Position numbers and translations under genes: made by a program. A stretch of DNA of 64,000 nt from NCBI RefSeq assembly GCF_003952345.1, contig NZ_CP034433.1, positions 930,001 through 994,000 of the forward strand, written 5' to 3'. The stretch's first letter is position 1. Each line of letters starts with the position of its first letter. Shown here piece by piece: positions 27,489-36,588 of the stretch. The notes beneath the pieces are model-generated. The model searched no databases. It saw only the letters and a list, made by a program, of their open reading frames with translations, and had not been told where the DNA came from. Origin of the DNA: Iodobacter ciconiae (lineage in GTDB: Bacteria; Pseudomonadota; Gammaproteobacteria; Burkholderiales; Chitinibacteraceae).

Positions 27489-28364
27489 CTACAACTGCTG
27501 AATTCCGGCCACCATCCAGCGAGGGTCTCCATGAATAGGGCGTATAAAGTGCCATATTTCCTGGAATGGCACCGGTGCGGAATGAAGTGATTCACTTACT
27601 TTGCCATAAAAGCGAACGCTGGAAACCATGCGCCCCTCTTCGGTTGCGCAGTCCACCAGCTCGGCATTGAGCTCAGGGAATTCTGCGGGCTCTTCATTGC
27701 CAGATATCTCCTGGCTTAATTCATTAAATAACTCGGGTGTTAAATACTTGCGCATTTCATTGACTTGCTCGGCCGAATGCAGCGTTTGCATATGCATAAA
27801 GCTGCCCCGTGCCTGACGCAGAAATGCTGCAGTTTCTGTCCCATCGGGAAGTCGTGTAATTCCTGCTGCTGCCGGAGCAACGGGTGCCACCTGATCTCCC
27901 ATGCGAAAAATACGGTCTGTTTGTTCATTGTTTGGCATGCTGGCAAATGCAGGGCCAGCCGCCACTGCGGCCTCTTTACGGCGGCGCATCATGCGCATGG
28001 CAAAGTAGCCGCCTGCACCCAGTAGAAGCAATAAGCCCCATGGGAAACCGCCGCCGGATGATTCCGATGCTCCTGATGCATTGTTCGAATTAAACAGATT
28101 ACCCAGCAAATATCCACCCAGTGCACCAGCGGCCACGCCACCAATGATCGAACCCATGCCGCTGCGTTGTGGCTGAGCGGCCTGTCCGGGTTGCTGTGCA
28201 GGTGCAACATTGCGCTGAGGGGGAGGTGCCGCCGGACGCGTAGTCTGGCTGCGCTGCATACCGCTTGAGCGGCCGCCACCGACGCGCTTGGCCTCGGCAA
28301 TGCCGCTGGCGAATAATGACGCGGTGAGCAGGGTAACCATCAGAGTACGACTAAATTGGCTCAT
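27489..28364 (-). CDS. Tim44-like domain protein, exported or membrane-anchored
   Basis: 291 residues from ATG 28364 (MSQFSRTLMVTLLTASLFASGIAEAKR, a signal peptide). A low-complexity Pro/Gln/Arg stretch (about 30-75) follows, then two glycine-rich hydrophobic segments (GSIIGGVAAGALGGYLLGNLF and FPWGLLLLLGAGGYFAMRMMRRR), and the C-terminal Tim44/TIM44-like domain (about 165-288, FLRQARGSFMHMQTLHSAEQVNEMRKYLTPELFNEL, ending RWMVAGIQQL). Proteins of this type are widespread in Betaproteobacteria and lack a proven function; a mitochondrial Tim44-like import role should not be assumed. A longer reading from 28496 is possible but the signal peptide supports 28364. Confidence 0.85.
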   Translation of the reverse strand: MSQFSRTLMVTLLTASLFASGIAEAKRVGGGRSSGMQRSQTTRPAAPPPQRNVAPAQQPGQAAQPQRSGMGSIIGGVAAGALGGYLLGNLFNSNNASGASESSGGGFPWGLLLLLGAGGYFAMRMMRRRKEAAVAAGPAFASMPNNEQTDRIFRMGDQVAPVAPAAAGITRLPDGTETAAFLRQARGSFMHMQTLHSAEQVNEMRKYLTPELFNELSQEISGNEEPAEFPELNAELVDCATEEGRMVSSVRFYGKVSESLHSAPVPFQEIWHFIRPIHGDPRWMVAGIQQL

Positions 28365-28520
28365 GCCAAATCCTTGCGTTGAATCACTTAATATCTGCTT
28401 AGTGAGGCTGAAAGTGAAAAAGTTCAAGTCATTTCGCAAAATTAAAATGCAAAATGACTTGAACGATGTTGCTGAAAGGGCTGGCAGGCATTGCACCGAA
28501 CGGGCAATGTATTAGGTTAT

Positions 28521-28877
28521 TCAGGCTCGATGGCCACGCTCGATAGTGACGCCTACACGCCCAACCTCATGCAAAATGCCGAGTTTGGTGACGGATACCT
28601 TGGCCCAGGGTGCACCAAAGTCTTGCATAATGAGCTGGGCAATATGCTCGGCAAGTGCTTCAAGCAGTAAAAAGTGGCGCTCTTCCAGTACCTTGCGGAT
28701 GTGTTTGACTACTGCATCGTAATCAATTGTATCCACCAAATCGTCGCTGGCACAGGCGCGTGCAGAGGGGATACCAATTTCCAGATCAAGCTCTACAACC
28801 TGTGGCGCAACGCGCTCCCAGTCGTACCAGCCAATAAGGGTGCGTGCGCGTACTTCGTGTAAATAGATAATGTCCAT
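28521..28877 (-). CDS. folB: Dihydroneopterin aldolase
   Basis: 118 residues. FolB converts 7,8-dihydroneopterin to 6-hydroxymethyl-dihydropterin and glycolaldehyde in folate synthesis. The family pattern is evident: IIYLHEVRARTLIGWYDWERVAPQ (substrate loop), DTIDYDAVVKHIRKVLEERHFLLLEALAEHIA (conserved Glu and Lys environment) and VSVTKLGILHEVGRVGVTIERG. Normal length. It is divergent from plsY, a pairing also seen in other proteobacteria. Confidence 0.94.
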   Translation of the reverse strand: MDIIYLHEVRARTLIGWYDWERVAPQVVELDLEIGIPSARACASDDLVDTIDYDAVVKHIRKVLEERHFLLLEALAEHIAQLIMQDFGAPWAKVSVTKLGILHEVGRVGVTIERGHRA

Positions 28878-28958
28878 GATGGGGTGACTTAATGGGTTTT
28901 ACCCAGCAGCGGTCATTTAGCTTAAAATCGGAAGCTTACGATTGTAGTGGATTTAGGT

Positions 28959-29570
28959 ATGACACCGTTAATTCTAATTTTAGTAAGCTACCTGATCGGC
29001 TCTCTTTCTTTTGCCGTGATTGTCTCCAAAGCCTGTGGCCTGGCTGATCCGCGCAGCTATGGCTCGGGTAATCCGGGGGCTACAAATGTTTTGCGCAGTG
29101 GTAATAAAAAAGCGGCATTATTTACTTTGTTGGGTGATGCACTCAAAGGCTGGCTGGCGATTGTGCTGGCACAGCTCGCCGCATCCTATCTGGGCCTTGG
29201 GCCGGAAATTATTGCCATGGCTGCCGTAGCTGTGACAGTTGGCCATATGTGGCCGGTTTTTTTTAGTTTTAAGGGAGGTAAAGGTGTAGCAACAGCGGCA
29301 GGTATTTTGCTGGCGCTAGATTGGCGGGTGGGTTTGCTGACGTTTTTACTTTGGCTGGTGGTGGCCAAGGGAATGAAGATTTCTTCTCTGGCGGCGCTGC
29401 TGGCGGCTCTGCTTGCGCCGGTACTGGCCTGGCTCTGGTTGCCCTCTTCGGCACAAATTATAGCTGTGGTGGTGATTTCTATTTTGCTGATTTGGCGTCA
29501 TGAAAGAAATATCCGTGACTTGCTGGCAGGTAAGGAAGGCAGTATTGGCGAGAGAGCCGGTGAAAAATAG
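28959..29570 (+). CDS. plsY: Glycerol-3-phosphate acyltransferase PlsY
   Basis: 203 residues from ATG 28959 (a GTG at 28947 is a less likely start). PlsY moves the acyl group from acyl-phosphate to glycerol-3-phosphate in the inner membrane. Conserved motifs are present: GSGNPGATNVLRSGNKKAA (motif 1), GHMWPVFFSFKGGKGVATAAG (motif 2) and the C-terminal LLIWRHERNIRDLLAGKE (motif 3). Five or so hydrophobic helices. A bidirectional terminator follows. Confidence 0.96.
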   Translation: MTPLILILVSYLIGSLSFAVIVSKACGLADPRSYGSGNPGATNVLRSGNKKAALFTLLGDALKGWLAIVLAQLAASYLGLGPEIIAMAAVAVTVGHMWPVFFSFKGGKGVATAAGILLALDWRVGLLTFLLWLVVAKGMKISSLAALLAALLAPVLAWLWLPSSAQIIAVVVISILLIWRHERNIRDLLAGKEGSIGERAGEK

Positions 29571-29595
29571 CGGTTTTTACCTTGGGGCAGACAGC

Positions 29596-29621
29596 AAAAA
29601 GGGCAGTCAGCTGCCCTTTTT
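29596..29621. terminator. Bidirectional terminator between plsY and smpB
   Basis: The stem AAAAAGGGCAG / CTGCCCTTTTT with a 4-nt loop provides T-tracts on both strands between two convergent genes. Confidence 0.92.
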
Positions 29622-29646
29622 GTATAGATCCCCGTGATAGACGGGC

Positions 29647-30102
29647 TTAGCTGTACTTATTATTGGCACGAACAATTTGCGCTTTCTCGCGTACCCACTC
29701 ACGGTCTTTCTCGCTATTACGTTTATCGTGCTGCTTTTTACCCTTGGCTAAACCGATATCCAGTTTAATAAAGCCGTTTTTATAATGCATATTGAGTGCG
29801 GCGACCGTATAGCCGGCACGCTCAACTTTGATTGATAGTTTTTCGATTTCGCGCTGATTAAGTAACAGTTTACGCAGGCGGGTAGGCTCTGGCAGTACGT
29901 GGCTTGATGCGCTGGTCAGTGGTGAGATATGCGCGCCCATCAGCCAGAAGTCGCCACGCAGATATACCACGTAGGATTCTTTAAGTTGTACACGGCCAGC
30001 GCGGATTGATTTGACTTCCCAGCCTTGTAGCATAAGGCCTGCTTCAAAACGCTCTTCGATAAAGAAGTCGTGAAAAGCCTTTTTATTATCGACGATCGAC
30101 AT
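29647..30102 (-). CDS. smpB: SsrA-binding protein SmpB
   Basis: 151 residues. SmpB carries tmRNA to stalled ribosomes. Typical sequence: [46 protein letters not shown] and the C-terminal basic tail [23 protein letters not shown]. The tmRNA gene itself is not in view. Normal length. Confidence 0.97.
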   Translation of the reverse strand: MSIVDNKKAFHDFFIEERFEAGLMLQGWEVKSIRAGRVQLKESYVVYLRGDFWLMGAHISPLTSASSHVLPEPTRLRKLLLNQREIEKLSIKVERAGYTVAALNMHYKNGFIKLDIGLAKGKKQHDKRNSEKDREWVREKAQIVRANNKYS

Positions 30103-30165
30103 CGCAATGAGTCCGGTTTTGTTTCACTAAAGCTCGATTCTAACACTTTACGGAGCAAGTTATAG

Positions 30166-31152
30166 ATGCAGAGAATTCGCGTCATTTATACCGGCGGCAC
30201 CATCGGCATGTTGCCAAGTGCTGATGGTTATGCGCCAGCACCTGATTATTTGCAGCTGCAGTTGCAAAATCTTTATCCGGGTCTGTCGGTGCTGGAGTAT
30301 TCCCCATTGCTTGATTCCAGTGAAATGACGCCAGCTTTGTGGAATCGTATCGCGGCAGATATTGCTGCAGATTACGATGATTATGATGGTTTCGTGGTGT
30401 TGCACGGCACTGATACGATGGCCTACACCGCTGCTGCGCTGTCTTATATGCTGGAAAATCTGGGTAAACCTGTGGTGGTGACGGGCTCTCAAATCCCCTG
30501 GTGCGAGCCGGGAAATGATGCGGTAGAGCATGTTGCTGCCGCGCTGGCATTAGCGGGCAGACCTGATTGTTGCGAGGTGTCGGTTGTTTTTGCAGGGCTG
30601 TGTCTGCGTGGCAATCGGGTACGAAAAGTAGATTGTGATGGTATGGCCGCCTTTGCTTCACCTAATTTTCCGGTTTTGGGGCGCTGGGAGGCGGGGCGCT
30701 GGGTGATGGCTACGGCTAACCCTTGGCTTCCAAAGTCGTTTGAGCCATTCCATTTACAGCCGGTGGCAGAGGCGGCTCGTATTGTGGCAGCAAAATTGGC
30801 ACCGGGCTTTAGCGCTCAATGGCTGGCTTCATCATTGACGGGGCTGGACGGTGTGGTGCTGGAAACCTTTGGTGCTGGTAATGCAGGCGGGCAACCCGCG
30901 CTGATGGCGGCATTGGCAAAGCAAAGCCTGGTCGTGAATTGTACGCCGTGCCTGCAAGGCTCAGTAAAAATGGGGCGTTATGCAATAAGTGGCAGCCTGG
31001 CAAGCATGGGAGTGCTCGATGGCGCAGATATGACACCAGAGGCTGCGCTGGCCAAGCTTTATTATGCACAGGCCAAGTGTTCGGATAGGGCAGGGCGTGC
31101 CGAAATTTTTATCAATCCGCTTTGTGGCGATCGTTCCGTGCCTTTTTTGTAG
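30166..31152 (+). CDS. ansA: Type I L-asparaginase
   Basis: 328 residues, cytoplasmic type (no signal peptide). Hydrolyses asparagine to aspartate and ammonia. The first threonine motif VIYTGGTIGMLPSADGY is at the N-terminus, and the second, VLHGTDTMAYTAAALSYML with the Thr-Asp-Lys relay, lies around residues 85-100. CQP and GNAG context (ETFGAGNAGGQPALM) occurs in the C-terminal half. The start has GGAG about 10 nt upstream. It is divergent from smpB and followed by the 4.5S RNA gene. Confidence 0.93.
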   Translation: MQRIRVIYTGGTIGMLPSADGYAPAPDYLQLQLQNLYPGLSVLEYSPLLDSSEMTPALWNRIAADIAADYDDYDGFVVLHGTDTMAYTAAALSYMLENLGKPVVVTGSQIPWCEPGNDAVEHVAAALALAGRPDCCEVSVVFAGLCLRGNRVRKVDCDGMAAFASPNFPVLGRWEAGRWVMATANPWLPKSFEPFHLQPVAEAARIVAAKLAPGFSAQWLASSLTGLDGVVLETFGAGNAGGQPALMAALAKQSLVVNCTPCLQGSVKMGRYAISGSLASMGVLDGADMTPEAALAKLYYAQAKCSDRAGRAEIFINPLCGDRSVPFL

Positions 31153-31225
31153 CGGATTGGTGCCAAGTTTTAATAGCTAGCTTGGTGTTTTTAACAGGGT
31201 GTGCTACAGTGCGCCCTCTGTTCGA

Positions 31226-31324
31226 CGGCGGGTCTCCCCGCATAGCTAGAAGGTTAACCTGGTCAGGTCCGGAAGGAAGCAGCCACAGCTTTTGATGCTA
31301 GTGCCGGGGGTTAGGCTCGCCACC
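31226..31324 (+). ncRNA. ffs: Signal recognition particle 4.5S RNA
   Basis: The highly conserved core GGTCAGGTCCGGAAGGAAGC-AGCC is at about 31261-31284, including the GGAAGGAAGCA asymmetric loop that binds Ffh. The flanks pair as in a hairpin RNA: GGCGGGTCT with AGGCTCGCC at the ends. Length about 98 nt, typical of the small bacterial type. Ends are approximate. Confidence 0.94.
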
Positions 31325-31651
31325 TCCCTATTTAAAGTTTTGCCGTTCCGGCAGAACTGGTTCATAAAATAATCCCGTGATTAGCGATGTGATGCGATGC
31401 ATTCATCGCCATTGTTTTTAATATTACTTCTTGATTTAAACGATTGTTTTAGCTTCTCCTCCCGCTTGATCCAAATCAATACACAGCAAGGGTATTTGCC
31501 AGAGAATGATTGCCACGCGAGCTTGATGCTTCGTGTATCTCCAGTGGTAAATTTTGCGCCGCGCACTGTCGCGGCGTTTTTTTTGTCTGCATTTACTTGT
31601 TTTCGTAAAAATGGGTCAGCATAATGCGGCATCTCTCTGTTGATGATGCCA

Positions 31652-32203
31652 ATGAAAGCTCTTTTCGACCTCTTCTCCGTTATCCTGTTTTTTGTAACCT
31701 ATTCCATTACCAAAAGCATTTATGCTGCAACGGGTGTGGCTATTGCCACGACGACTGCACAGGTTGCCTGGTCCTGGTTTAAGCATCGTAAGGTGGACGG
31801 CATGCTATGGCTAAGCTTTGGCTTAATTACGGTGCTGGGGGGGGCCACTTTGTTATTACATAACAAGATGTTTATTCTGTGGAAGCCTACCGTTTTATAT
31901 TGGGTGTTTGCGCTCATTTTGTGCGGGTCGCGCTATATCCGGGGTAAAAACCTGATGCAAAGCCTGATGGGGCCTCAAATGAACCTGCCCACTCATTTAT
32001 GGGACAGGGTAAATCTGGCTTGGGTTACATTTTTTGTTAGCATGGGTATGCTTAACCTTTATGTGGCCTTTAACTTTACTGAAGATCAGTGGGTTAATTT
32101 TAAGATGTTTGGTACATTGGTGTTGACGCTGGTATTTGTGCTGCTGCAAGCATTGGTGCTTTCACGGTATCTTACTGATGATTCGGGAAAGGAGGAGTCT
32201 TAA
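31652..32203 (+). CDS. yciB: Inner membrane septation protein YciB
   Basis: 183 residues from ATG 31652 ([20 protein letters not shown]), with five hydrophobic segments. [19 protein letters not shown] and [34 protein letters not shown] match the septation protein A / YciB family, whose role in envelope synthesis and division is established only broadly. The stop overlaps the following ATG by one base (TAATG), so the run yciB-yciI-bolA-ppiC is an operon. Confidence 0.95.
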   Translation: MKALFDLFSVILFFVTYSITKSIYAATGVAIATTTAQVAWSWFKHRKVDGMLWLSFGLITVLGGATLLLHNKMFILWKPTVLYWVFALILCGSRYIRGKNLMQSLMGPQMNLPTHLWDRVNLAWVTFFVSMGMLNLYVAFNFTEDQWVNFKMFGTLVLTLVFVLLQALVLSRYLTDDSGKEES

Positions 32204-32502
32204 TGCTTTACGCAATCATTGCGAATAACTATCCTGATTGTGCTGCTGCACGTTTGGCGAGTCGTCCGGCGCATCTGGCCAGGCTAGAGCTGCTGAAAGA
32301 AGCAGGGCGGCTGGTGATTGCCGGGCCTTTTCCTGCGATTGATGCGGCGGATCCCGGCTCTGCTGGTTTTTCGGGAAGTTTAATTGTTGCAGAGTTTGAT
32401 TCACAGCTGGCAGCGCAAGCTTGGGCAGACAGTGATCCTTATGTAAAAGCAGGGGTTTATGAAAATGTCATTGCAAGGCCCTTTCTCCAAGTCCTTCCCT
32501 AG
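32203..32502 (+). CDS. yciI: YciI-family protein
   Basis: 99 residues. [45 protein letters not shown] is the YciI ferredoxin-like fold (DxxHLARL environment), and the tail [26 protein letters not shown] is canonical. The GGAGGAG ribosome site lies inside the end of yciB. Enzyme function is unknown; it sits between yciB and bolA. Confidence 0.93.
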   Translation: MLYAIIANNYPDCAAARLASRPAHLARLELLKEAGRLVIAGPFPAIDAADPGSAGFSGSLIVAEFDSQLAAQAWADSDPYVKAGVYENVIARPFLQVLP

Positions 32503-32506
32503 CGTT

Positions 32507-32770
32507 ATGATTACTGAAGAAATACACTCACGGCTTGCCGTATTCAAGCCAGAGTATGTTGATGTTTACGATGATAGTGCGTCACATGCAGGTCACACAG
32601 GTAGTGCGGCGGGTGGTGGGCATTATGATTTAACAATCGTATCCGCACAGTTTGCAGGTAAAAATACTTTGGCTCGTCACCGCATGGTGATGGCCTTGTT
32701 TGCGGATTTGATTCCGCACCCAATCCACGCGCTCAGTATTAAAAAAACACTGACGCCGGACGAGTTGTAA
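32507..32770 (+). CDS. bolA: BolA-family protein
   Basis: 87 residues from ATG 32507 (MITEEIHSRLAVFKPEYVDVYDDSASHAGH). The conserved region HYDLTIVSAQFAGKNTLARHRMVMALFADLIPHPIHALSIKKTLTP is the class II KH-like BolA fold, with the conserved His of ARHRMV and the HALSIK tail. BolA proteins cooperate with monothiol glutaredoxins in Fe-S handling and affect morphology. The first 16 codons of the longest frame belong to the yciI end, so I start at 32507, four nt after yciI. Confidence 0.92.
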   Translation: MITEEIHSRLAVFKPEYVDVYDDSASHAGHTGSAAGGGHYDLTIVSAQFAGKNTLARHRMVMALFADLIPHPIHALSIKKTLTPDEL

Positions 32771-32820
32771 AACTTATTGAACCTAAGCTCTACTGACTTT
32801 AAGATCAAAGGACTGAACAC

Positions 32821-33603
32821 ATGCGTCAACCGAACCGTATTGCTCTTGCTCTAACTGCCTGCTTCTTGTCCGCTTCCTTTGCTGCAACAGCTGCAAATGT
32901 AGCTACCGTAAATGGTGTTGCTATCCCGGATAGCAAGGTTGATTTCTTTTTGAAGCAAGTGGCTGAGCGTGGCCAGAAAGATAGCCCGGAATTACGTGCA
33001 CGGATCAAAGAAGAGCTGATTCGTAACGAAGTACTGTTCCAGGAAGCACAAAAGAAGGGCATGGAAAAAAACGCAGATGTACAGCAGCGTCTTGATATGG
33101 CTAAGCAGCAAATTCTGGTTGGTGCTTACGTAAATGATTACGCTAAAGCAAATCCGGTGAGCGATGCTGATCTGAAAAAAGAATACGACAAGATCAAAGT
33201 AAACTTCAGCGGCAAAGAATACAAAGCGCGTCACATTCTGGTTAAAACAGAAGAAGAAGCCAAAGCTGTTCTGGCTGATTTGAAAAAAGGTAAGAAATTT
33301 GAAGATGTCGCTAAAGCGAAATCTTCAGATAAGGGTAGTGCAGTTAATGGTGGCGACTTAGGCTGGTCTACTCCTGCTAACTATGTAAAAGAATTTGGCG
33401 AAGCATTGGGTAAATTACCTAAAGGCAAAATTTCTGACCCAGTGAAGACTCAGTTTGGCTGGCACGTGATTAAGCTTGATGATCAGCGTGAGGCTAAAGG
33501 CCCGTCATTTGAAGAAGTAAAACCAGAACTGATGCGCGAGCTGCAGGGCCAGCGTGTGCAAAAAATGGTCGAAGAATTACGTGCTAAAGCTAAAGTTGAG
33601 TAA
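32821..33603 (+). CDS. Periplasmic parvulin-type peptidyl-prolyl isomerase
   Basis: 260 residues. A signal peptide (MRQPNRIALALTACFLSASFAATA) is followed by a SurA-N-like helical region, a chaperone part, and the rotamase domain (about 135-235): YKARHILVKTEEEAKAVLADLKKGKKFEDVAKAKSSDKGSAVNGGDLGW and PVKTQFGWHVIKLDD. These are the PpiC/PrsA hallmark segments. A SRP-type ribosome site AAGGA is 8 nt upstream. It likely assists folding of outer membrane or exported proteins. A strong terminator follows. Confidence 0.95.
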   Translation: MRQPNRIALALTACFLSASFAATAANVATVNGVAIPDSKVDFFLKQVAERGQKDSPELRARIKEELIRNEVLFQEAQKKGMEKNADVQQRLDMAKQQILVGAYVNDYAKANPVSDADLKKEYDKIKVNFSGKEYKARHILVKTEEEAKAVLADLKKGKKFEDVAKAKSSDKGSAVNGGDLGWSTPANYVKEFGEALGKLPKGKISDPVKTQFGWHVIKLDDQREAKGPSFEEVKPELMRELQGQRVQKMVEELRAKAKVE

Positions 33604-33621
33604 TTTGCTTTCTGTATAAAA

Positions 33622-33653
33622 AACCCCCGCAATTTGCTTGCGGGGGTTTTTTT
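33622..33653 (+). terminator. Intrinsic terminator of the yciB-ppiC operon
   Basis: AACCCCCGC and GCGGGGGTT arms close an 8-nt loop and are followed by seven T. Confidence 0.94.
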
Positions 33654-33730
33654 ATATCTATTGTTCTGAAATGGCTGAGCACAAACATCAGCGATGGCAG
33701 GTAATGAATTTCTGCTTTTATTCAGGCAAT

Positions 33731-33760
33731 AAAAATGCGGCTTGATCGGCCGCATTTTTT
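33731..33760. terminator. Terminator between ppiC and sdaA
   Basis: AAAAATGCGGC and GCCGCATTTTTT arms, with A-run and T-run flanks, can end transcription from the minus-strand sdaA gene and also back up the ppiC terminator. Confidence 0.85.
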
Positions 33761-33815
33761 GCTCATCAGACAGATGAATATATTCCGGCAGAAATCACCG
33801 GGGCACGTCTGGTAT

Positions 33816-35207
33816 TTATGCAGGCACTTTATCCATAAAAGTAATTGTTTTGACTGCAGGCGCCGTAATTTGCAATGCCAGGCCACCACAGGATGTTTCG
33901 CGGTATTTGGCATCCATGTCTTTGCCTGTGGCATACATCGCGGCAATCACTTTATCTAAAGAGACTTTAGGGCTGCTGCTGCGATGCATTGCCATGCGGG
34001 CGGCGTTGATGGCTTTGACTGCACCAATGGCATTGCGCTCGATGCATGGGATTTGTACCTGTCCGCCAACCGGATCACAAGTCAGTCCCAGGTTGTGTTC
34101 CATGGCAATTTCTGCGGCCATGCAGACCTGGGCAGGGCTGCCACCCATAAGTTCGGCAAGGCCTGCTGCGGCCATTGAGCAGGCAACACCTACTTCTCCC
34201 TGACAACCTACTTCTGCACCGGAAATGGATGCATTTAGTTTATACAGGCAGCCAATTGCGCCCGACGCCAGGAAAAAACGCAGTGCGCTGTCTTCATTCA
34301 GCGGCTTAATGAAATGATTGTAGTAAGACATCACACCTGGAACGATGCCGCAAGCGCCGTTGGTGGGAGCGGTAATGACACGGCCACCAGCAGCATTTTC
34401 TTCTGACATTGCCATGGCATACATATTGACCCAGTCCATCACATTGAGCGGATCATTTGCTATATCAAGTGAGCTAACTAATAGATGGTGCAGAGCAGGG
34501 GCACGACGCGGAATACGCATCGGGCCGGGTAAATTGCCTTCGGTTTTCATGCCTCGTTCAATACTGCTTTGCATAACTCCCCAGACTCGAGCGAAGTGTG
34601 CCTTAATTTCTGCAGTGTCGTGGAAAGCTTTTTCATTTTCGAGAACGAGGGCCGAAATTGACAGGCCACTGTCTTCACACATATTCAGCAGGTCATCAGC
34701 ACTTAAAAAGTGATGTGGCACAGGAATATCATTGCAACTGCCCTGGCCGAAGTGTTCTTCATCAACAATAAAGCCACCGCCAATTGAATAATAAGTCTTG
34801 CTCAGGCAGCAGGTCTCATTAACAAAAGCACGGATTGTCATGCCATTTTCATGTAAGGGCAGATAGCTGTCCTGAAAAACCAGACTAAAGCCTACACGTT
34901 GTTGGGTGCGCCCCAGGCAGATCGTGCCATTTTGCTCCACTTCGTGCACGATATTAGCCATATTGTCTAAATCGATTGTGTCGGGAAGATTACCAGCCAG
35001 GCCCAGCATAATGGCGTGATCGGTACAGTGGCCTTTGCCAGTGAGGGAGAGCGAGCCGTAACAATCAACAGCAATCTTTGTGACGGCGCTAAACTGGCCG
35101 GTTTCTTTTAGTGAGCTTAAAAATTGATGCCCGGCTTTCATTGGGCCAATAGTGTGCGAGCTTGATGGGCCAATGCCGATTTTGTAGATATCTAAGGTGC
35201 TGAACAT
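33816..35207 (-). CDS. sdaA: L-serine ammonia-lyase, iron-sulfur type
   Basis: 463 residues from ATG 35207, which has a GGAAG site; the in-frame codon at 35237 is less likely. It turns serine to pyruvate and ammonia with a [4Fe-4S] cluster that activates the hydroxyl. MFSTLDIYKIGIGPSSSHTIGPMKAG is the classic N-terminus (SDH beta domain). Conserved cysteines appear in NGACGIVPG, VGCQGEVGVACSMAAAG and GLTCDPVGG. C-terminal MYATGKDMDAKYRETSCGGLAL is typical. It lies downstream of sdaC with a hairpin between them. Confidence 0.96.
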   Translation of the reverse strand: MFSTLDIYKIGIGPSSSHTIGPMKAGHQFLSSLKETGQFSAVTKIAVDCYGSLSLTGKGHCTDHAIMLGLAGNLPDTIDLDNMANIVHEVEQNGTICLGRTQQRVGFSLVFQDSYLPLHENGMTIRAFVNETCCLSKTYYSIGGGFIVDEEHFGQGSCNDIPVPHHFLSADDLLNMCEDSGLSISALVLENEKAFHDTAEIKAHFARVWGVMQSSIERGMKTEGNLPGPMRIPRRAPALHHLLVSSLDIANDPLNVMDWVNMYAMAMSEENAAGGRVITAPTNGACGIVPGVMSYYNHFIKPLNEDSALRFFLASGAIGCLYKLNASISGAEVGCQGEVGVACSMAAAGLAELMGGSPAQVCMAAEIAMEHNLGLTCDPVGGQVQIPCIERNAIGAVKAINAARMAMHRSSSPKVSLDKVIAAMYATGKDMDAKYRETSCGGLALQITAPAVKTITFMDKVPA

Positions 35208-35220
35208 GGCAACTTCCTTG

Positions 35221-35257
35221 TAAAAACAGCCTGCCAATCTATTGAAAAGCAGGCTGT
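35221..35257 (-). terminator. Hairpin with T-tract between sdaC and sdaA
   Basis: ACAGCCTGC and GCAGGCTGT form a perfect 9-bp stem with a 14-nt loop; on the minus strand a five-T run follows. It sits right before the sdaA ribosome site, so it is either a leaky terminator setting the transporter-to-enzyme ratio or a processing site. Confidence 0.75.
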
Positions 35258-35275
35258 ATATAAAGCAGAGGGTCT

Positions 35276-36577
35276 TTAGGCAAACAGGCTGAAGAATATT
35301 GCAGAGATGGCAATCAGGCCAATCAGAACTACAAATATATTGCTGGCTGCGCCGGAATACTTACGCATTGCAGGTACTTTATGGATGGCGTACATCGGCA
35401 TTAGGAACAGCAATACCGCAATGACCGGGCCGCCTAGTGTTTCAATCATTCCCAGAATATTTGGGTTGATGGTAGCAACTAACCAGGTGGTGATCAGCAT
35501 AAAGATTGAGGTGTAGCGTTCCAGCTTAAGGGTAGAGATGCTCTTGCCTTTTTCACGTAATTGTTTGATGACCAAACCATGCAGGCCTTCTTTTGCACCA
35601 AGATAGTGGCCAAGGTAGGATTTAGTAATGGCGATAAAGGCAATGATTGGAGCCATCCATGCGATAACCGGGTTATCAAAGTGATTAGCCAAGTAGGACA
35701 GAATCGAGATATTTTGTGCTTTAGCGGCTACCAGATCAGCAGGAGCCAGGCTGAACACACAGCTAAATACAAAGAACATGACTGACAACACCATCATGAT
35801 ATGGCTGCGCAGCAGGATTTTTGACGAGACTTGGTCTTCTTTGCCGGGGTGGAGTTTTTTCTGGCTTACTGCAAAAGAAGAAATGATCGGTGAGTGGTTA
35901 AACGAGAACACCATCACCGGAATGGCCAGCCACATGGTTTTGTAGAAAGAAATGCTAGTCAGTGCATCACCTAAGCTGCCAGCCTGATCAAGCACCGAGC
36001 TGTTCCAGTTAGGAATCAGGTAAACCGCAAGCAGCATTAAGGCAATGACAAAAGGGTAAACCAGGATGCTCATTGCTTTAACGATAAATTCACCACCCAG
36101 GCGCACGATCGACATAAGTCCCAGGATCAAGCACAGTGCAAAAATGCCCCGTGTGACGATATCCGTACCCACCGCGATATGCATTTGATGGGTTAGAAAA
36201 GAAAGTACTGTGTTGGTAATAGCGACGCTATACACCAGCAAAATCGGGTAAATGGCGAAGAAATAAAGCAGGGTAATGATTTTACCTGCACCTTTACCAA
36301 AGTGTTCTTCTACAACTTCCGTGATATCACCGTCTTTGGTTGAGCCCGATAATACAAAGCGGTTAAGACCACGGTGAGCAAAAAAAGTGAGCGGTAGTGC
36401 TAAAAGAGCCATTAAAATCAGGGGCCAAAGGCCGCCAATCCCTGCATTTATCGGCAAAAATAAAGTGCCTGCGCCAACTGCGGTACCGTAGAGGCCAAGC
36501 ATCCATACGGTATCGTTTTTGGTCCAGGCTGGGGCACTGCCAGGCAGGGCCATATCATTAAGTGTTGTATCTGACAT
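35276..36577 (-). CDS. sdaC: Serine transporter of the HAAAP family (SdaC-like)
   Basis: 433 residues with 11 hydrophobic segments. WMLGLYGTAVGAGTLFLPINAGIGGLWPLILMALLALPLTFFAHRGLNRFVLSG opens the SdaC/TdcC/YhaO style of hydroxy- and aromatic amino acid permeases. It is located between a YheO-like regulator and sdaA, which fits serine uptake for serine catabolism; threonine cannot be excluded. The GGCCTC style of start site is unremarkable. Confidence 0.92.
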   Translation of the reverse strand: MSDTTLNDMALPGSAPAWTKNDTVWMLGLYGTAVGAGTLFLPINAGIGGLWPLILMALLALPLTFFAHRGLNRFVLSGSTKDGDITEVVEEHFGKGAGKIITLLYFFAIYPILLVYSVAITNTVLSFLTHQMHIAVGTDIVTRGIFALCLILGLMSIVRLGGEFIVKAMSILVYPFVIALMLLAVYLIPNWNSSVLDQAGSLGDALTSISFYKTMWLAIPVMVFSFNHSPIISSFAVSQKKLHPGKEDQVSSKILLRSHIMMVLSVMFFVFSCVFSLAPADLVAAKAQNISILSYLANHFDNPVIAWMAPIIAFIAITKSYLGHYLGAKEGLHGLVIKQLREKGKSISTLKLERYTSIFMLITTWLVATINPNILGMIETLGGPVIAVLLFLMPMYAIHKVPAMRKYSGAASNIFVVLIGLIAISAIFFSLFA

Positions 36578-36588
36578 GATGTTTTCTC

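Noticed and set aside
27489..28496. Longer start at 28496 for the Tim44-like protein
   Set aside because: The first 44 codons are unlike a signal peptide start; ATG 28364 begins a clean signal sequence.
30182..30661. 159-codon minus-strand frame
   Set aside because: Antisense to asparaginase.
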